A program made the position numbers and the translations under genes. Shown here piece after piece: positions 1 to 9,844 of a DNA stretch of 64,000 nucleotides. Under the pieces are notes generated by a model. It made no database searches, was not told the DNA's origin, and was given only the letters and a program-made list of their open reading frames with translations. The DNA is from Microthrixaceae bacterium (GTDB lineage: Bacteria > Actinomycetota > Acidimicrobiia > Acidimicrobiales > Acidimicrobilacustridaceae), in assembly GCA_947449015.1 (NCBI GenBank), contig CANFQA010000004.1, positions 37,027-101,026 on the forward strand, given 5' to 3'. Position 1 is the first letter of the stretch. Each line of letters opens with the position of its first letter.

Positions 1-977
1 GCGTTGGTGATGCCACCGAGAATGATGGCCACAAAGACCACCGCAAGTGGATTCAGCCGTGCCAGAGCAGCAACGACGATTCCGGCGTAACCGAACCCCG
101 ACTGCTGGAGACCTTTGGGGTCGAGGACATGTCGGAAGTTGCCCACGTCAGCGGCTCCACCCAAGCCGGCCAAAGCACCGGAGATCATGGCAACCGAGAC
201 GATGACACGAGAGGGTCGCATGCCGGCGTAACGAGCGGTGCTCGGAGCTCCCCCAACTACGCGCATCTCGTAACCGAAGCGCGTGCGCTTTTGCAGTACG
301 TGCAGCCACACTGCGATCAAGGCCCCAAGGACAAGCCCGAATGGGACCACAAGCGAACCCAGGTTGAACGACGGCCATTGTGCGGTCAGCGGAATGATCT
401 TGCCCTTCGGGAAGACTGCACCCGTGCCGCCGAGCTCACGCCAGAACGAATCACTTTCGAAAATCAGATAGGTCGCGCCGATACCAGCCACGTAGTTGAG
501 CATGAGCGAGGTGATGATCTCGTTGGTGCGGAAACGGGCGCGCAGAATGCCCGGAATGAATGCCCAGAATGCACCACCAACAGCTCCTGCGAGCACCATG
601 GCACCTACAGCGATCCAACTCTGCGCATCGGCACCGAGAGCGAGCGCAATACCGGACGCGAACACCGCACCGACATAGAACTGCCCTTCACCACCAATGT
701 TGAAGAAACCAACCCTGAAGGCGACAGCAGCGCACAGACCGGTGAACAGTAGAGGCGTGGCCGAAATGAATGTGCCGCTCAGCGAGCCGGAATCGAGGAA
801 TCCGCGCTCGAGGATGCGCTGGTACACCGAGATTGGATTCTGACTGGTGATGAGCAGAAGAACCGCTCCGACGAGCAGGGCGGTCAGGAATGATCCGATC
901 GGGACAACCCAATTCATCCAGCGAGGATTCTCAACTCTGGGCTCGAGACGCAGGCCGACTCGCGACGCAATGCTCAT
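1..977 (-). CDS. ABC transporter permease, BMP/nucleoside type (C-terminus outside window)
   Basis: Inner-membrane permease of a nucleoside-type importer fed by the BMP lipoprotein encoded upstream. About 325 residues are visible and the frame is open to the left edge, so only the last few tens of residues are missing. The protein is strongly hydrophobic. It carries the family-typical run GLCAAVAFRVGFFNIGGEGQ near residues 60-80, which resembles the conserved loop of RbsC/BmpA-system permeases, and NEIITSLMLNYVA near residue 150. The start ATG at 977 overlaps the TGA of the ATPase gene (ATGA), indicating translational coupling. A second permease is normal for this family and would be expected just outside the window. 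Confidence 0.88.
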   Translation of the reverse strand, partial: MSIASRVGLRLEPRVENPRWMNWVVPIGSFLTALLVGAVLLLITSQNPISVYQRILERGFLDSGSLSGTFISATPLLFTGLCAAVAFRVGFFNIGGEGQFYVGAVFASGIALALGADAQSWIAVGAMVLAGAVGGAFWAFIPGILRARFRTNEIITSLMLNYVAGIGATYLIFESDSFWRELGGTGAVFPKGKIIPLTAQWPSFNLGSLVVPFGLVLGALIAVWLHVLQKRTRFGYEMRVVGGAPSTARYAGMRPSRVIVSVAMISGALAGLGGAADVGNFRHVLDPKGLQQSGFGYAGIVVAALARLNPLAVVFVAIILGGITN

Positions 978-2536
978 GCGACCTCCTCCGACGACTGACC
1001 GCCGCCCATGAGCATTCCAATGGACGCAACAGTGGCGTCCTGGGCGTCGACAACGCCAGTAATGCCACCCTCGTACATAACGATGATCCGGTCGGCGAGA
1101 GCGAGCACTTCATCAAGATCCTCACTCACAAGGAGGACCCCGACACCACTGGCAGCAGCGTCAAGCAGTAGTTGGTGGACCGTGGCAACAGCACCAATAT
1201 CGAGGCCTTGAGTTGGCGTCGAGACGACAAGGACTTTCGGATTTCCCGACATCTCGCGAGCGAGCAGCACCTTCTGCACGTTGCCGCCTGACAACCGCCG
1301 TGTGGGCGTCTGGCTTGATGGGGCACGTACGTCGAATCGCTCCATGAGCTCGTCAGCTTCGGCGTTGATGACCGATGAACGAAGAAACGGAGGCCGAGCC
1401 ACAGGGGGACGGCGGTAACGCTTCAGAACAAGATTCTCCGCGATCGAGAGATCAGGTGCGAGTCCGGTGCCAAGGCGATCCTGGGGCACATAGGCGACGC
1501 CCATCCGTATTGGGTGGCGAGCGTCAGCACGGTCCATGACTTCGCCATCGACATCAATTTGGCCGGAGGTGCGGGGTCGAAGCCCAGCCAGAACCTCGAC
1601 CAGTTCGCGTTGACCATTGCCCGCAACACCAGCGACAGCGACGACCTCTCCGCCGCGCACACTGAATGAGACTGATCGGAGCGCGGCCAGACCGCGATCT
1701 CCGTCGGAACTGAGATCATGCACATCGAGCACCACCGGAGCCCCCGGAAGCGCTCCGGTGCCGCGACGTTGCACTCGCTCGACCTCGCGTCCAACCATGA
1801 CATTGGCGAGCGATTCGCGAGTCGAACCTGCTGCATCCATGGTGGCGACGGATCGCCCCTGGCGAAGAACTGTGATGCGATCAGCGACGGAAAGCACCTC
1901 GCCAAGTTTGTGCGAGATGAAAATAACCGAGCGTCCCTGCCGAGTGAGCGAACGCATCGTGGCCGTCAGGGCGTCAGCCTCAAGAGGGGTGAGCACAGCT
2001 GTGGGCTCATCCATGATGAGCGTGGTGGCGTTGCGGTAGAGCACTTTGAGGATCTCAACTCGCTGCTGCTCGCCAACCGACAGTTGCCAAATGCGAGCGG
2101 TGGGATCGACCCGGAGTTCGAATTGCTCACCGAGTTCCGCGATGCGTTCCTCGATGTTGCTCATCCGCATCAGCCGACCTTCTCCGACCATGGGCGCACC
2201 AAGCGCGATGTTCTCCGCAACAGTGAAGGTTGGGATGAGGCGGAAGTGCTGATGCACCATGCCGATACCGGCATCGATCGCGGCGCGCGGAGAGTCGAAG
2301 GAAACCCGCTGACCGGCCATTTCGAGATGGCCGGCATCGGGGCGATAAAGCCCGGTGAGGACGTTGGAAAGCGTGGTCTTCCCGGCGCCGTTCTCCCCCA
2401 GCAGCGCATGCACCTCTCCGACACGGACGTCGAAGTTCACGTCATCGTTGGCGATGACACCAGGGAAGCGTTTGGAGATGCCGAAAGCGGCCACCGCCGG
2501 AGCGATGGCCGCCTTCGAATCGACGTCAGTCGTCAT
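974..2536 (-). CDS. ABC transporter ATP-binding protein, double NBD (BMP/nucleoside importer)
   Basis: Cytoplasmic ATPase of 520 residues with two fused nucleotide-binding domains, as in RbsA/YufO-type importers. The first domain is canonical: Walker A GENGAGKTT, signature LSVGEQQR, Walker B LIMDEPT. The second has a degenerate Walker A (AGNGQREL), the signature LSGGNVQK, and VVSTPTQGLD where the acidic Walker B residues should be, so probably only the first site hydrolyses ATP efficiently. That asymmetry is usual in this family. The gene lies 21 bases after the lipoprotein gene and overlaps the permease start by 4 bases, so the three form one operon. The substrate is unknown; nucleosides or purines are the best guess from the family. 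Confidence 0.93.
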   Translation of the reverse strand: MTTDVDSKAAIAPAVAAFGISKRFPGVIANDDVNFDVRVGEVHALLGENGAGKTTLSNVLTGLYRPDAGHLEMAGQRVSFDSPRAAIDAGIGMVHQHFRLIPTFTVAENIALGAPMVGEGRLMRMSNIEERIAELGEQFELRVDPTARIWQLSVGEQQRVEILKVLYRNATTLIMDEPTAVLTPLEADALTATMRSLTRQGRSVIFISHKLGEVLSVADRITVLRQGRSVATMDAAGSTRESLANVMVGREVERVQRRGTGALPGAPVVLDVHDLSSDGDRGLAALRSVSFSVRGGEVVAVAGVAGNGQRELVEVLAGLRPRTSGQIDVDGEVMDRADARHPIRMGVAYVPQDRLGTGLAPDLSIAENLVLKRYRRPPVARPPFLRSSVINAEADELMERFDVRAPSSQTPTRRLSGGNVQKVLLAREMSGNPKVLVVSTPTQGLDIGAVATVHQLLLDAAASGVGVLLVSEDLDEVLALADRIIVMYEGGITGVVDAQDATVASIGMLMGGGQSSEEVA

Positions 2537-2557
2537 GAGTCAGTGACTGGTGATCGA

Positions 2558-3730
2558 TCAACCCTTCGGGCTGCCGTCAATACCCTTCACGAAATAACTC
2601 ATGGTGTAGAGGTCCTTCTGGGTGAGCTTCTGACCCTTGGTGATCTGGACCTTTCCGTCCTGATCCTGACGGTCCGCAAGACCCCAGTACCAACCGAAGG
2701 AGTTGGTCGCTGCAGCCTTGGCCTGCTCTGCCTGGATGGCCGAGGAAGTCTCGGAGCTCACGATCGAACCGAACGGAGCGATGCTGGTGAACTTGTCACC
2801 AATCGTGCCGTAGTAATTCTGCTGGCTCCACTTGCCGTCGCGGATCGAGTTGATCTTTGAGGTGTAGTAGGGGCCCCAGTCGTAGGTGGCTGCGGTGAGC
2901 CACACGGTCGGGTAGGCACTGGCCTGATCGGAGTCGTATCCAAGCCAGGGCAGATCGTTGGCCTTGGCGACCTCACCAGCGGTCGGGCTGTCCTGATGCG
3001 AGAAGATCACGTCGGCACCACTGGCCACCAATGACTCGGCAGCCTGACGCTCAACAGCCGGATCAAACCAGCTCTTGGTCCAGACAACCTTCACAGTGGC
3101 GTCAGGGTTCACCGACTGAGCGCCGAGAGCGAAGCCATTGATCTGGCGAATGACCTCGGGGATCGGGAACGGAGCTTCAACGCCGATGACGTTGTTCTTC
3201 GTGGCCTTACCAGCAGCGATACCCGTGAGATACAGCGTGTCCTCACCAGCACCCCAGTATTCGTCGTAGTTCGACGACACGGAGCTTGCGCCATTGACAG
3301 TGATGTCGTCACCGGTGGCCTGAACGAACTTCACGTCTGGGTACTTCTTGGCCGCTGCCTGCATGGCGTCCTTGAAGCCATACGAGGTTGCGAAGATGAC
3401 CGTGTTTCCATCCTTCACGAGATCATCGATGACCTGTGCAGTCTCGGGACCCTCGGGAACGTTTTCCTTGTAGGTGGAGACCAAGTTGTCGCCGAGCGCC
3501 TTGGCAGCAGCTTCGCGGCCATCGTTATGCGCCTGGGTCCAACCACCATCGTTGATCGGACCGACGTAGATCCACGCTGCCTTCGTCGGACCCGACGGCT
3601 TCGCGCTGTCAGACGACTTGCTGCTGCTGCACGCAGCGGTGAAAAGACCGAGCACTGCAACCAGTGCAACGGTGGCGATACCGGCCTTGCGGACCGAACG
3701 CCGGCTGGAGCTGCTTCCTCGTGAAACCAT
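2558..3730 (-). CDS. BMP family substrate-binding lipoprotein
   Basis: Extracytoplasmic lipoprotein that captures solute (nucleoside-like by family) for the ABC importer. It has 390 residues from ATG 3730, which is preceded by GAGGAG; an upstream in-frame ATG at 3754 has a poorer context. The signal peptide has RRSVRK, a hydrophobic core and a lipobox ending TAAC, giving lipidated Cys34. A Ser/Lys-rich linker follows. The mature part starts AAWIYVGPINDGGW, the BMP/Med hallmark, and continues with the family-like GWTQAHNDGREAA. It is the first gene of the operon, with the ATPase 21 bases downstream. The motif match to PF02608-type proteins is clear; the exact ligand cannot be read from sequence. 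Confidence 0.92.
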   Translation of the reverse strand: MVSRGSSSSRRSVRKAGIATVALVAVLGLFTAACSSSKSSDSAKPSGPTKAAWIYVGPINDGGWTQAHNDGREAAAKALGDNLVSTYKENVPEGPETAQVIDDLVKDGNTVIFATSYGFKDAMQAAAKKYPDVKFVQATGDDITVNGASSVSSNYDEYWGAGEDTLYLTGIAAGKATKNNVIGVEAPFPIPEVIRQINGFALGAQSVNPDATVKVVWTKSWFDPAVERQAAESLVASGADVIFSHQDSPTAGEVAKANDLPWLGYDSDQASAYPTVWLTAATYDWGPYYTSKINSIRDGKWSQQNYYGTIGDKFTSIAPFGSIVSSETSSAIQAEQAKAAATNSFGWYWGLADRQDQDGKVQITKGQKLTQKDLYTMSYFVKGIDGSPKG

Positions 3731-3785
3731 GATCTCCTCATTGGCTGTGACCATCCCTCGCGGATGGACTCGACTTGGTGAACTT

Positions 3786-3799
3786 ACCCCACACGGGGT
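3786..3799. repeat. Short inverted repeat in divergent intergenic region
   Basis: ACCCC-ACAC-GGGGT lies between the divergently transcribed BMP lipoprotein and GT87 genes. It could be an operator half-site pair or chance; the 5 bp arms are too short to decide. Confidence 0.25.
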
Positions 3800-3866
3800 G
3801 GCCACCATGCGATCGGAATGTGAACTCCGTGTTGCGAGATTTGGGTCTCAGGACGAGGCCCACCGC

Positions 3867-3872
3867 TAAGGT
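3867..3872 (+). promoter_or_regulatory. Predicted -10 box of leaderless GT87 transcript
   Basis: TAAGGT ends exactly 6 bases before GTG 3879, so transcription would begin at the start codon. No Shine-Dalgarno sequence lies in the 6-base gap. The same arrangement recurs at several other genes in this window. Confidence 0.5.
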
Positions 3873-3878
3873 CGGATC

Positions 3879-5180
3879 GTGGTCGATCGACTCTCCCCTT
3901 TCATCGATCCTTGGACAACTCCGGCAACGATTTGGACCCTTGTTGTGGGGCTCGCAGCCCTGCTCCGACTCCGCGGTCGACCCCTGGCAATCCTCGCCGC
4001 AGCCACGGCAGTGGGGCTCGCCATTTGGAAAGCGTGGGCAATCGGACCACCGACAGGCCTGCTCGATCTGCAGATTTACACCGGGTCTGCGCGTGCGTGG
4101 CTCGACGGCGGCTCACTGTTTTCCTACCACTCGCCAGTCTTCAATCTCTCCGCCACCTATCCCCCGATCGGCATTCTCCCGTTTGCTCTTCTCACGCCAT
4201 TCACCGCTGATGGAAGAGAGGTCATCTTCACCTGCGTGAGTCTCCTCGCCATCGGCGTTGCCGCTCGCTGCACCGCCGTGCTTGCCGGGATCGCCCAACA
4301 GCGTCGACTGGAGTGGAGCCTGTGGGCCATGTCGTTGGCGATTGTCACCGTGCCTGTCTGGCTGACGCTGCGACAGGGTCAGATCAACGCACTCCTTTGG
4401 GTCCTTGTGCTCGGTGACATCGTGCTTATCCGACGCCGTTCGCGATTCGCTGGGATCAGCATCGGTATCGCTGCATCAATCAAGCTCGTACCTGCGTTGT
4501 TCATCGTCTGGTTGCTCATCGCCGGCTGGAGACGGCCAGCGCTTCGGGCAGTCATCAGTGGCGCTGCGATGACGGCACTTGGTTGGATTCTTGCCCCATC
4601 GGACTCGCGGGCCTACTGGACCGAACAACTCTGGCACTCCGACCGAGTCGGCCGGCTCGATGACGCTCGCAATAACTCAATCCTCGGCGGCCTTGCGCAT
4701 GTCACGTCCGCCGGAACCCTGCGCACTGCGTTGTGGTTCGCATTCGCGGGCTCACTCGTCGCCATCGGGTTGTGGCGAGCCCGCTCAGCGGCCCACCGCG
4801 GCGATCTGCTTGCCGGTGTTGTCATCGTCGGGTGTACCTCGGCACTCATCAGTCCCATCTCGTGGACCCACCACCTGGGCTACTTGGTAGTGGCGCTCGC
4901 AGCAATGCTCCCGTTCGCCACGACGAACTGGCGACGAGTGTTGTTCGCACTGGCCGTTGTCCTGGTCATCGACCCTGGCCACCTCGGCGATGACGTCTGG
5001 ATGTCGCTGGTGCGGATGGTGACGATGGTCGCGATCGTGGTCTGGCTTCCTATCGTCGATGGCCGAAGTAACTCGAATCCTTCGGGCTCGACGACGCCCG
5101 AGGGAACCACCGACACGAAAGAGTCGGTCTCAGAAGATCAGGCAGCGAGTACGCCGAGCAACCTATCGACGAATTCCTGA
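3879..5180 (+). CDS. GT87-type polyprenol-phosphate-mannose-dependent glycosyltransferase
   Basis: Multipass membrane glycosyltransferase of 433 residues (GT-C fold, DUF2029/GT87 family). Members add mannose or other sugars from polyprenyl-phosphate donors on the outer face of the membrane. Visible hallmarks are the acidic first-loop motif DLQIYTGSARAWLDG near residue 63, followed by TYPPIGILPFALL, both typical of GT87, and about ten hydrophobic segments. The C-terminal 40 residues are Ser/Thr/Glu-rich and probably cytoplasmic. The start is GTG 3879, supported by a TANNNT box 6 bases upstream. Its last 43 bases overlap the flavodoxin gene on the other strand. The acceptor is unknown; mannolipid or glycan assembly is inferred. 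Confidence 0.85.
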   Translation: MVDRLSPFIDPWTTPATIWTLVVGLAALLRLRGRPLAILAAATAVGLAIWKAWAIGPPTGLLDLQIYTGSARAWLDGGSLFSYHSPVFNLSATYPPIGILPFALLTPFTADGREVIFTCVSLLAIGVAARCTAVLAGIAQQRRLEWSLWAMSLAIVTVPVWLTLRQGQINALLWVLVLGDIVLIRRRSRFAGISIGIAASIKLVPALFIVWLLIAGWRRPALRAVISGAAMTALGWILAPSDSRAYWTEQLWHSDRVGRLDDARNNSILGGLAHVTSAGTLRTALWFAFAGSLVAIGLWRARSAAHRGDLLAGVVIVGCTSALISPISWTHHLGYLVVALAAMLPFATTNWRRVLFALAVVLVIDPGHLGDDVWMSLVRMVTMVAIVVWLPIVDGRSNSNPSGSTTPEGTTDTKESVSEDQAASTPSNLSTNS

Positions 5181-5560
5181 GCACCGGCCTCGATGGCAGA
5201 GCGCTTGATGGCATACCCGCCGATGACCTCTGCGCCTCGAGACTCCATGATGCTCGTGAGTTTCTCGAGTGTCTTGCCTGTCTCAATGGCGTAGGTGCAG
5301 AACACAGCGCAGCGCTTGCCGGTCATGAAAGGCAACTTGGCGAGCCGACCGCTCCGGGCTGGCTTCTGTCCGAACAAGAAGAGCCCGTCGGTCCAGGAAC
5401 CAACCACCACAAGATCAGCATCAGCGAGGGCCTGGAAATCGACCTTGGCAGTGGAACAGGCCGCAGCCTCGTAACCGGCATCAACAAGAGCGGCTGCGAT
5501 AAGGATCGCTGCCTTCTCGGTGTTGCCCGTAAGGCTCTCGTGGATGACCACAGCTTTCAT
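5138..5560 (-). CDS. Flavodoxin family protein
   Basis: Small cytoplasmic FMN-binding electron carrier or flavodoxin-like oxidoreductase of 140 residues. The N-terminus has the phosphate-binding loop HESLTGNTEKAA (residues 8-19), followed by DLVVVGSWTDGLFLFGQ, corresponding to the loop that stacks on the isoalloxazine ring. The length fits short-chain flavodoxins. The start ATG 5560 has AAGGAG upstream. The gene stands alone, and its 3' end overlaps the convergent GT87 gene by 43 bases, stop codons included. The redox partner is not evident from the neighbourhood. Confidence 0.88.
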   Translation of the reverse strand: MKAVVIHESLTGNTEKAAILIAAALVDAGYEAAACSTAKVDFQALADADLVVVGSWTDGLFLFGQKPARSGRLAKLPFMTGKRCAVFCTYAIETGKTLEKLTSIMESRGAEVIGGYAIKRSAIEAGAQEFVDRLLGVLAA

Positions 5561-5663
5561 CGCTGATTCTCCTTCGATCTTGAACTCACCAATCGTACCT
5601 CGGCATGCACAACCAACTGCGCGTGCTCGTCAGCACTTGCTCGAGCCGTGGTAGACCGCTTTG

Positions 5664-6455
5664 GTGAACACGCTGTCAGCGCTGCACTGGTGGGTCCTTG
5701 TCCCGGCCAGCATTCTTTTTGTCTCATCGGTGACTCTGATGTTCCGAGCGATCACGCTCCGACTGCTCGGCGGTCATCGGACGAACCAAGCATCAGCCTT
5801 CGCAGGTCCGCTCATGCCCGCCCTCGGCGTGCTGTTCGCATTCCTGTCTGGATTCGCCATCACCGCAATGTGGACGGCGCATTCGGCGGCTGACACTTCG
5901 GTGGGCCAGGAAGCGTCTGCAGCCTCAACATTGGCGTGGTCCGCCACGTCACCCGGGGCGGATACTGCAGCGATCCAGCGAGCGCTGAACGACTACCTCA
6001 AAGCCGCCACCACCGACGAGTGGAACGCGCTCAGTACTGCTGAGCCGAAGATCGATTCGGTGACCGGCGAGATGGGAGCCCTTGAGCGCACCGTGCGAGC
6101 TTCGGCATCGAATCCGCTGGTCTCTTCGGCGAATGCTTCCGAGATGCTGGGCGCCCTTAATCAACTCTCGGCTCATCGTTCCGAGCGCATCAGCGCCGCC
6201 GTTCGGACAATGCCATTGGCACTGTTTTTGGCGATCGTGTTGACGGGACTCGCGGTGTGCCTCAACGCCCAGATCATTTCCTCACCCGGCGACCGCCGCT
6301 CGGCGGTGGTCACGTCGACAATTGTTCTTGTCGTTGCCATTGACCTCGCCGTACTGCTGATCCTGTCGGGACCATTCCTCGGTTCGCAGCGAGTGTCGCC
6401 TGCCCCATTACAGGCCGTACAGGCACAGATCGAGTCTGGGTCCATCTCGCGCTGA
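5664..6455 (+). CDS. DUF4239-like integral membrane protein
   Basis: Predicted membrane protein of 263 residues. Two hydrophobic segments at the N-terminus (about 10-30 and 52-72) are followed by a soluble Ala/Ser/Thr-rich region (about 75-180), then two more hydrophobic segments (about 185-205 and 218-240). This 2+2 layout with a central helical region resembles DUF4239/bestrophin-like proteins, but the match is to architecture rather than to a decisive motif. GTG 5664 is chosen because TAGACC lies 6 bases upstream, a near match to the TANNNT box; TTG 5661 is the alternative. Function unknown. Confidence 0.62.
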   Translation: MNTLSALHWWVLVPASILFVSSVTLMFRAITLRLLGGHRTNQASAFAGPLMPALGVLFAFLSGFAITAMWTAHSAADTSVGQEASAASTLAWSATSPGADTAAIQRALNDYLKAATTDEWNALSTAEPKIDSVTGEMGALERTVRASASNPLVSSANASEMLGALNQLSAHRSERISAAVRTMPLALFLAIVLTGLAVCLNAQIISSPGDRRSAVVTSTIVLVVAIDLAVLLILSGPFLGSQRVSPAPLQAVQAQIESGSISR

Positions 6456-6487
6456 GCCCATGTTGGTCTGATTCGGCGTGACGGCGG

Positions 6488-6493
6488 TACGGT
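6488..6493 (+). promoter_or_regulatory. Predicted -10 box of leaderless fumarase transcript
   Basis: TACGGT ends 6 bases before ATG 6500. TTGGTC at 6463-6468 is a possible -35 box with a 19-base spacer. No Shine-Dalgarno sequence is present. Confidence 0.5.
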
Positions 6494-6499
6494 TCGAGC

Positions 6500-8143
6500 A
6501 TGCCCGAATTCCACCATCAGGACCTCCTCCCGCTTGGACCCGACGAGACGACCTATCGCCTCGTCACCACCGAGGGTGTCAGCACTGTTGAAACCCCTCT
6601 CGGTGAATTCCTCAAGGTCGAACCCGAGGCGATTCGTCTGCTGACCGCAGAAGCGATGTTCGACATCAACCATTTTCTGCGCACCAGCCACCTTGCTCAA
6701 TTGCGCGCAATCCTCGATGACCCTGAGGCATCGGGCAACGACCGCTTCGTCGCCTTTGATCTTCTCCAGAACGCAAACATCGCCGCCGGAGGCATTCTTC
6801 CGTCCTGCCAAGACACCGGCACTGCGATCATCAAAGCTAAGCGTGGCCAGTTCGTCGTCACCGAGGGCAACGATGAGGCTCATATCTCACGCGGCGTCTA
6901 CGACACCTACCTGCATGACAACCTGCGCTACTCGCAGATGGCGCCACTCGACATGTACCGGGAGGTCAATACCGGCACCAACCTTCCCGCCGAGATTGAT
7001 ATCTCTGCAGTCGACGGCTCTGCCTACAAGTTCTTCTTCATGGCCAAGGGTGGCGGTTCGGCCAACAAGAGTTATCTCTTCCAAGAAACCAAGGCGCTGC
7101 TGAATCCCGCATCGCTGCTCGAGTTCATTGCCCAGAAGATGGATCTCCTCGGCACATCGGCCTGCCCGCCGTATCACCTTGCAGTGGTCATCGGCGGCAC
7201 ATCGGCCGAGTTCGCCCTCAAGACCGCCAAGATGGCATCAGCTCGCTATCTCGATGCTCTCCCCTTTCTCGGCAATGAGCATGGGCAAGGGTTCCGCGAT
7301 CTTGAGATGGAAGCGAAATTCCTTGAGGTCTCGCAGCAGTCCGGCATCGGAGCGCAATTCGGCGGGAAGTACTTCTGCCACGACGTGCGTGTGATCCGTC
7401 TCCCCCGCCACGGAGCCTCCTGCCCCGTCGCGATTGCAGTGTCATGCAGCGCGGATCGTCAGGCACTCGGAAAAATCACCGCAGACGGTGTGTTCCTCGA
7501 AGAACTCGAGCGTGATCCGGCACAGTTCCTGCCTGAGGTCACCGACTCACATCTCGACGATTCGGTCGTGCACATTGACCTAACGCAGCCGATGAGCGAG
7601 ATCCGGGCGACGCTCGCCACGCTGCCCATTAAGACCCGACTCTCCCTCACCGGACCCGTCGTGGTCGCTCGCGATATTGCGCATGCCAAACTCAAGGAGC
7701 GCATCGACGCTGGAGAGGGACTGCCCCAGTACATGAAGGATCACTGCGTGTACTACGCAGGTCCGGCCAAGACACCGCAGGGCTATGCCTCGGGATCATT
7801 CGGCCCCACGACCGCGGGGCGCATGGATTCCTACGTGGATCTGTTCCAAGAGCACGGTGGCAGCTTTGTCATGCTCGCCAAAGGCAATCGCTCAAAAGCG
7901 GTCACCGACGCATGCCAGCGCCATGGCGGCTTCTACCTCGGCTCCATCGGTGGACCCGCAGCCCGTCTCGCGCAGGACTGCATCCGTTCGGTCGAGGTGC
8001 TCGAATACGCGGAACTCGGCATGGAAGCCGTCTGGAAGATCGAGGTTGAGAACTTCCCCGCATTCGTGGTCGTCGATGACAAGGGCAATGACTTCTTTCA
8101 AGAAGTCATTGCCAGTCGCCCGGTGACACTGCGATCCAACTGA
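6500..8143 (+). CDS. fumA: Fumarate hydratase class I, iron-sulfur dependent
   Basis: Catalyses reversible hydration of fumarate to malate in the TCA cycle, using an oxygen-labile [4Fe-4S] cluster. The protein has 547 residues, essentially the length of E. coli FumA, and is colinear with it throughout. Conserved blocks include [53 protein letters not shown] and [10 protein letters not shown]. The likely cluster ligands are Cys103, Cys222 and Cys316. Many aerobic actinobacteria use the cluster-free class II enzyme, so the class I form is notable. The gene is monocistronic, with a predicted leaderless start at ATG 6500. Confidence 0.97.
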   Translation: MPEFHHQDLLPLGPDETTYRLVTTEGVSTVETPLGEFLKVEPEAIRLLTAEAMFDINHFLRTSHLAQLRAILDDPEASGNDRFVAFDLLQNANIAAGGILPSCQDTGTAIIKAKRGQFVVTEGNDEAHISRGVYDTYLHDNLRYSQMAPLDMYREVNTGTNLPAEIDISAVDGSAYKFFFMAKGGGSANKSYLFQETKALLNPASLLEFIAQKMDLLGTSACPPYHLAVVIGGTSAEFALKTAKMASARYLDALPFLGNEHGQGFRDLEMEAKFLEVSQQSGIGAQFGGKYFCHDVRVIRLPRHGASCPVAIAVSCSADRQALGKITADGVFLEELERDPAQFLPEVTDSHLDDSVVHIDLTQPMSEIRATLATLPIKTRLSLTGPVVVARDIAHAKLKERIDAGEGLPQYMKDHCVYYAGPAKTPQGYASGSFGPTTAGRMDSYVDLFQEHGGSFVMLAKGNRSKAVTDACQRHGGFYLGSIGGPAARLAQDCIRSVEVLEYAELGMEAVWKIEVENFPAFVVVDDKGNDFFQEVIASRPVTLRSN

Positions 8144-8145
8144 TC

Positions 8146-8202
8146 TCCAACTGGGCTCCACCTGAGTTCCAGCCGAGTTTCTCGTCGCAGGCCAAAGTTG
8201 GA
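8146..8202. terminator. Possible weak bidirectional terminator
   Basis: Inverted repeat TCCAACT (8146-8152) / AGTTGGA (8196-8202) encloses a small hairpin CGAG-TTT-CTCG, between the convergent ends of the fumarase and acyl-CoA ligase genes. There is no T-run, so this is weak evidence. Confidence 0.25.
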
Positions 8203-8235
8203 CGCCGCTCGGAAATCGGTGTCCTTCCGCAGCAA

Positions 8236-9810
8236 TTAGCGACGCGGAGCGGGCTCCCATGGCTTGTCTCGGAACATGTCTCGAATGTCCTGCTTGAGAA
8301 CCTTGCGCAGCGTCTGGTTCCGTGGGAGCTCGTCAAGGATTTCGAGCTGCTCCGGGATCTTCTGAACCATCAGGTCAGCGGTCTTCAGATAGTCGACCAT
8401 GTCAGCAAACTCCAGATCAGCAGCGCCCGGCACACGCTCAACAACCGCGCAGACGCGCTCCCCGCGCTCACGATCCGGCAGCCCGACAACAGCCACGTCA
8501 TTGACCAGCGGATGCTGATAGAGCAGATCTTCGATCTCCTTGGCGGAGATGTTCTCGCCCTTACGGATGATCACGTCTTTCAGGCGACCTGTGAGCACAA
8601 CATGGCCACCCTCATCGAAATGACCGAGATCACCAGTGCGGAACCATCCTTCAGCGTCGAAGGCATCAGCGTCGAGCGAGGAATCGGTGTAACCCTTGAA
8701 CACCATCGGACCCTTGAGCCGAACCTCGCCGTCTTCACCGGGACTGCACACGTGCCCCTCGGCGGTGACCATGCGAATCTCGATACCGGTGACCGGCGCG
8801 CCGTCGGTGTACATCAACTGGTCGTGGGTGTCGTTGGGTCCGCCCTGGGCGATCATCGGACATTCGGTCATGCCGTAGCCATGGCATACGGGAATGCCCA
8901 TCTCGGTAAGGACTTCGGTGAACATCTCGGGGGGCTTCGGCGCGCCGCCGCCCGACAGCAGCCGCAACGAAGGAATGATCGCAGTATCCGGCTGCGTGCG
9001 TTGCTTAGCGAGATACATCTGGTAAAACGCCGGACCTCCTCCAGCCATGGTTGCACCCTTGCGACTGAACAAATCAACTGCGGCATCGAGCTGAAACGCC
9101 TCAACAATCACTGCACCGCAGCCGCGATAGAGCAGCATCATCAGATAATCCGGTCCGGCGATATGCGCGTACGGGAACGCGATCGACCCGATGTCATCGG
9201 TGGTGAGCTCGAGCGCGTCGGCCAAACCCAAACCGCCGGCCATGAGCGTGCGGTCAGTGTGGCGGACACCCTTCGGCGCTGAGGTAGTCCCGGAGGTGTA
9301 ATAGATCCAACGCACCTCGTCACCATCAGTAGGCGCCGGCGGAAGTGAGGTCGGGTCCCCCTCCGGCAGGGAGTCAAACGTGACCAGCACCGTGGGGCGA
9401 ATTCCACGTTCATCTGCGATGCGCTCGGCCATGGCTTCGAAATCGAAACCGTTCCAGTTACCGGGGATGCACAGAAACTCGGCGCCGGTCTGTTCAACAA
9501 CGAAGCCGACTTCGCGATCGCGGTAGATCGGGATGATTGGGTTCTGCACGGCACCCAAACGGGCAAGCGCCAGTGACAGCGCCACGGTTTCAATCCGCGT
9601 TGGCAACTGCCAGGTCACCCGGCTGCCAGAACGCACTCCAAGGGCAAGAAGACCGGCGGCAGTGCGCTCGGCGAGATCTCGCAACTGCCCGAAGGTGATT
9701 TCACGATCGTTCTGATCGAACAGCACGACGTCATCGGGTGATGCCGCTGCCCGGGCCTCGAGCAGCTCCCACATGGTTCCGGCCTGCTGAATGCTCTGCT
9801 GTGGACTCAC
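8236..9810 (-). CDS. Acyl-CoA synthetase (AMP-forming, ANL superfamily)
   Basis: Activates a carboxylic acid to its CoA thioester through an acyl-adenylate. It has 524 residues from GTG 9810, chosen because AGGAGGAACC directly precedes it. Adenylation motifs are present in order: P-loop YYTSGTTSAPKGV (about residue 175), GYGMTECPM (about 320), RTGDLGHFDEGG (about 410) and the hinge GRLKDVIIRKGENISAKEIE. The C-terminus has LPRNQTLRKVLK, which supplies the catalytic lysine region. It resembles cyclohexanecarboxylate/FadD-type ligases for medium, cyclic or aromatic acids. It diverges from the alcohol dehydrogenase gene, with an 82-base shared control region. Confidence 0.92.
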   Translation of the reverse strand: MSPQQSIQQAGTMWELLEARAAASPDDVVLFDQNDREITFGQLRDLAERTAAGLLALGVRSGSRVTWQLPTRIETVALSLALARLGAVQNPIIPIYRDREVGFVVEQTGAEFLCIPGNWNGFDFEAMAERIADERGIRPTVLVTFDSLPEGDPTSLPPAPTDGDEVRWIYYTSGTTSAPKGVRHTDRTLMAGGLGLADALELTTDDIGSIAFPYAHIAGPDYLMMLLYRGCGAVIVEAFQLDAAVDLFSRKGATMAGGGPAFYQMYLAKQRTQPDTAIIPSLRLLSGGGAPKPPEMFTEVLTEMGIPVCHGYGMTECPMIAQGGPNDTHDQLMYTDGAPVTGIEIRMVTAEGHVCSPGEDGEVRLKGPMVFKGYTDSSLDADAFDAEGWFRTGDLGHFDEGGHVVLTGRLKDVIIRKGENISAKEIEDLLYQHPLVNDVAVVGLPDRERGERVCAVVERVPGAADLEFADMVDYLKTADLMVQKIPEQLEILDELPRNQTLRKVLKQDIRDMFRDKPWEPAPRR

Positions 9811-9844
9811 GGTTCCTCCTGGTATCGAACCTCTCCATCTTGGC

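Noticed and set aside
1718..2860. Open frame of 380 codons on the + strand
   Set aside because: It lies opposite the ABC ATPase and BMP genes, encodes a low-complexity charged protein without motifs, and is explained by the high GC of the true genes.
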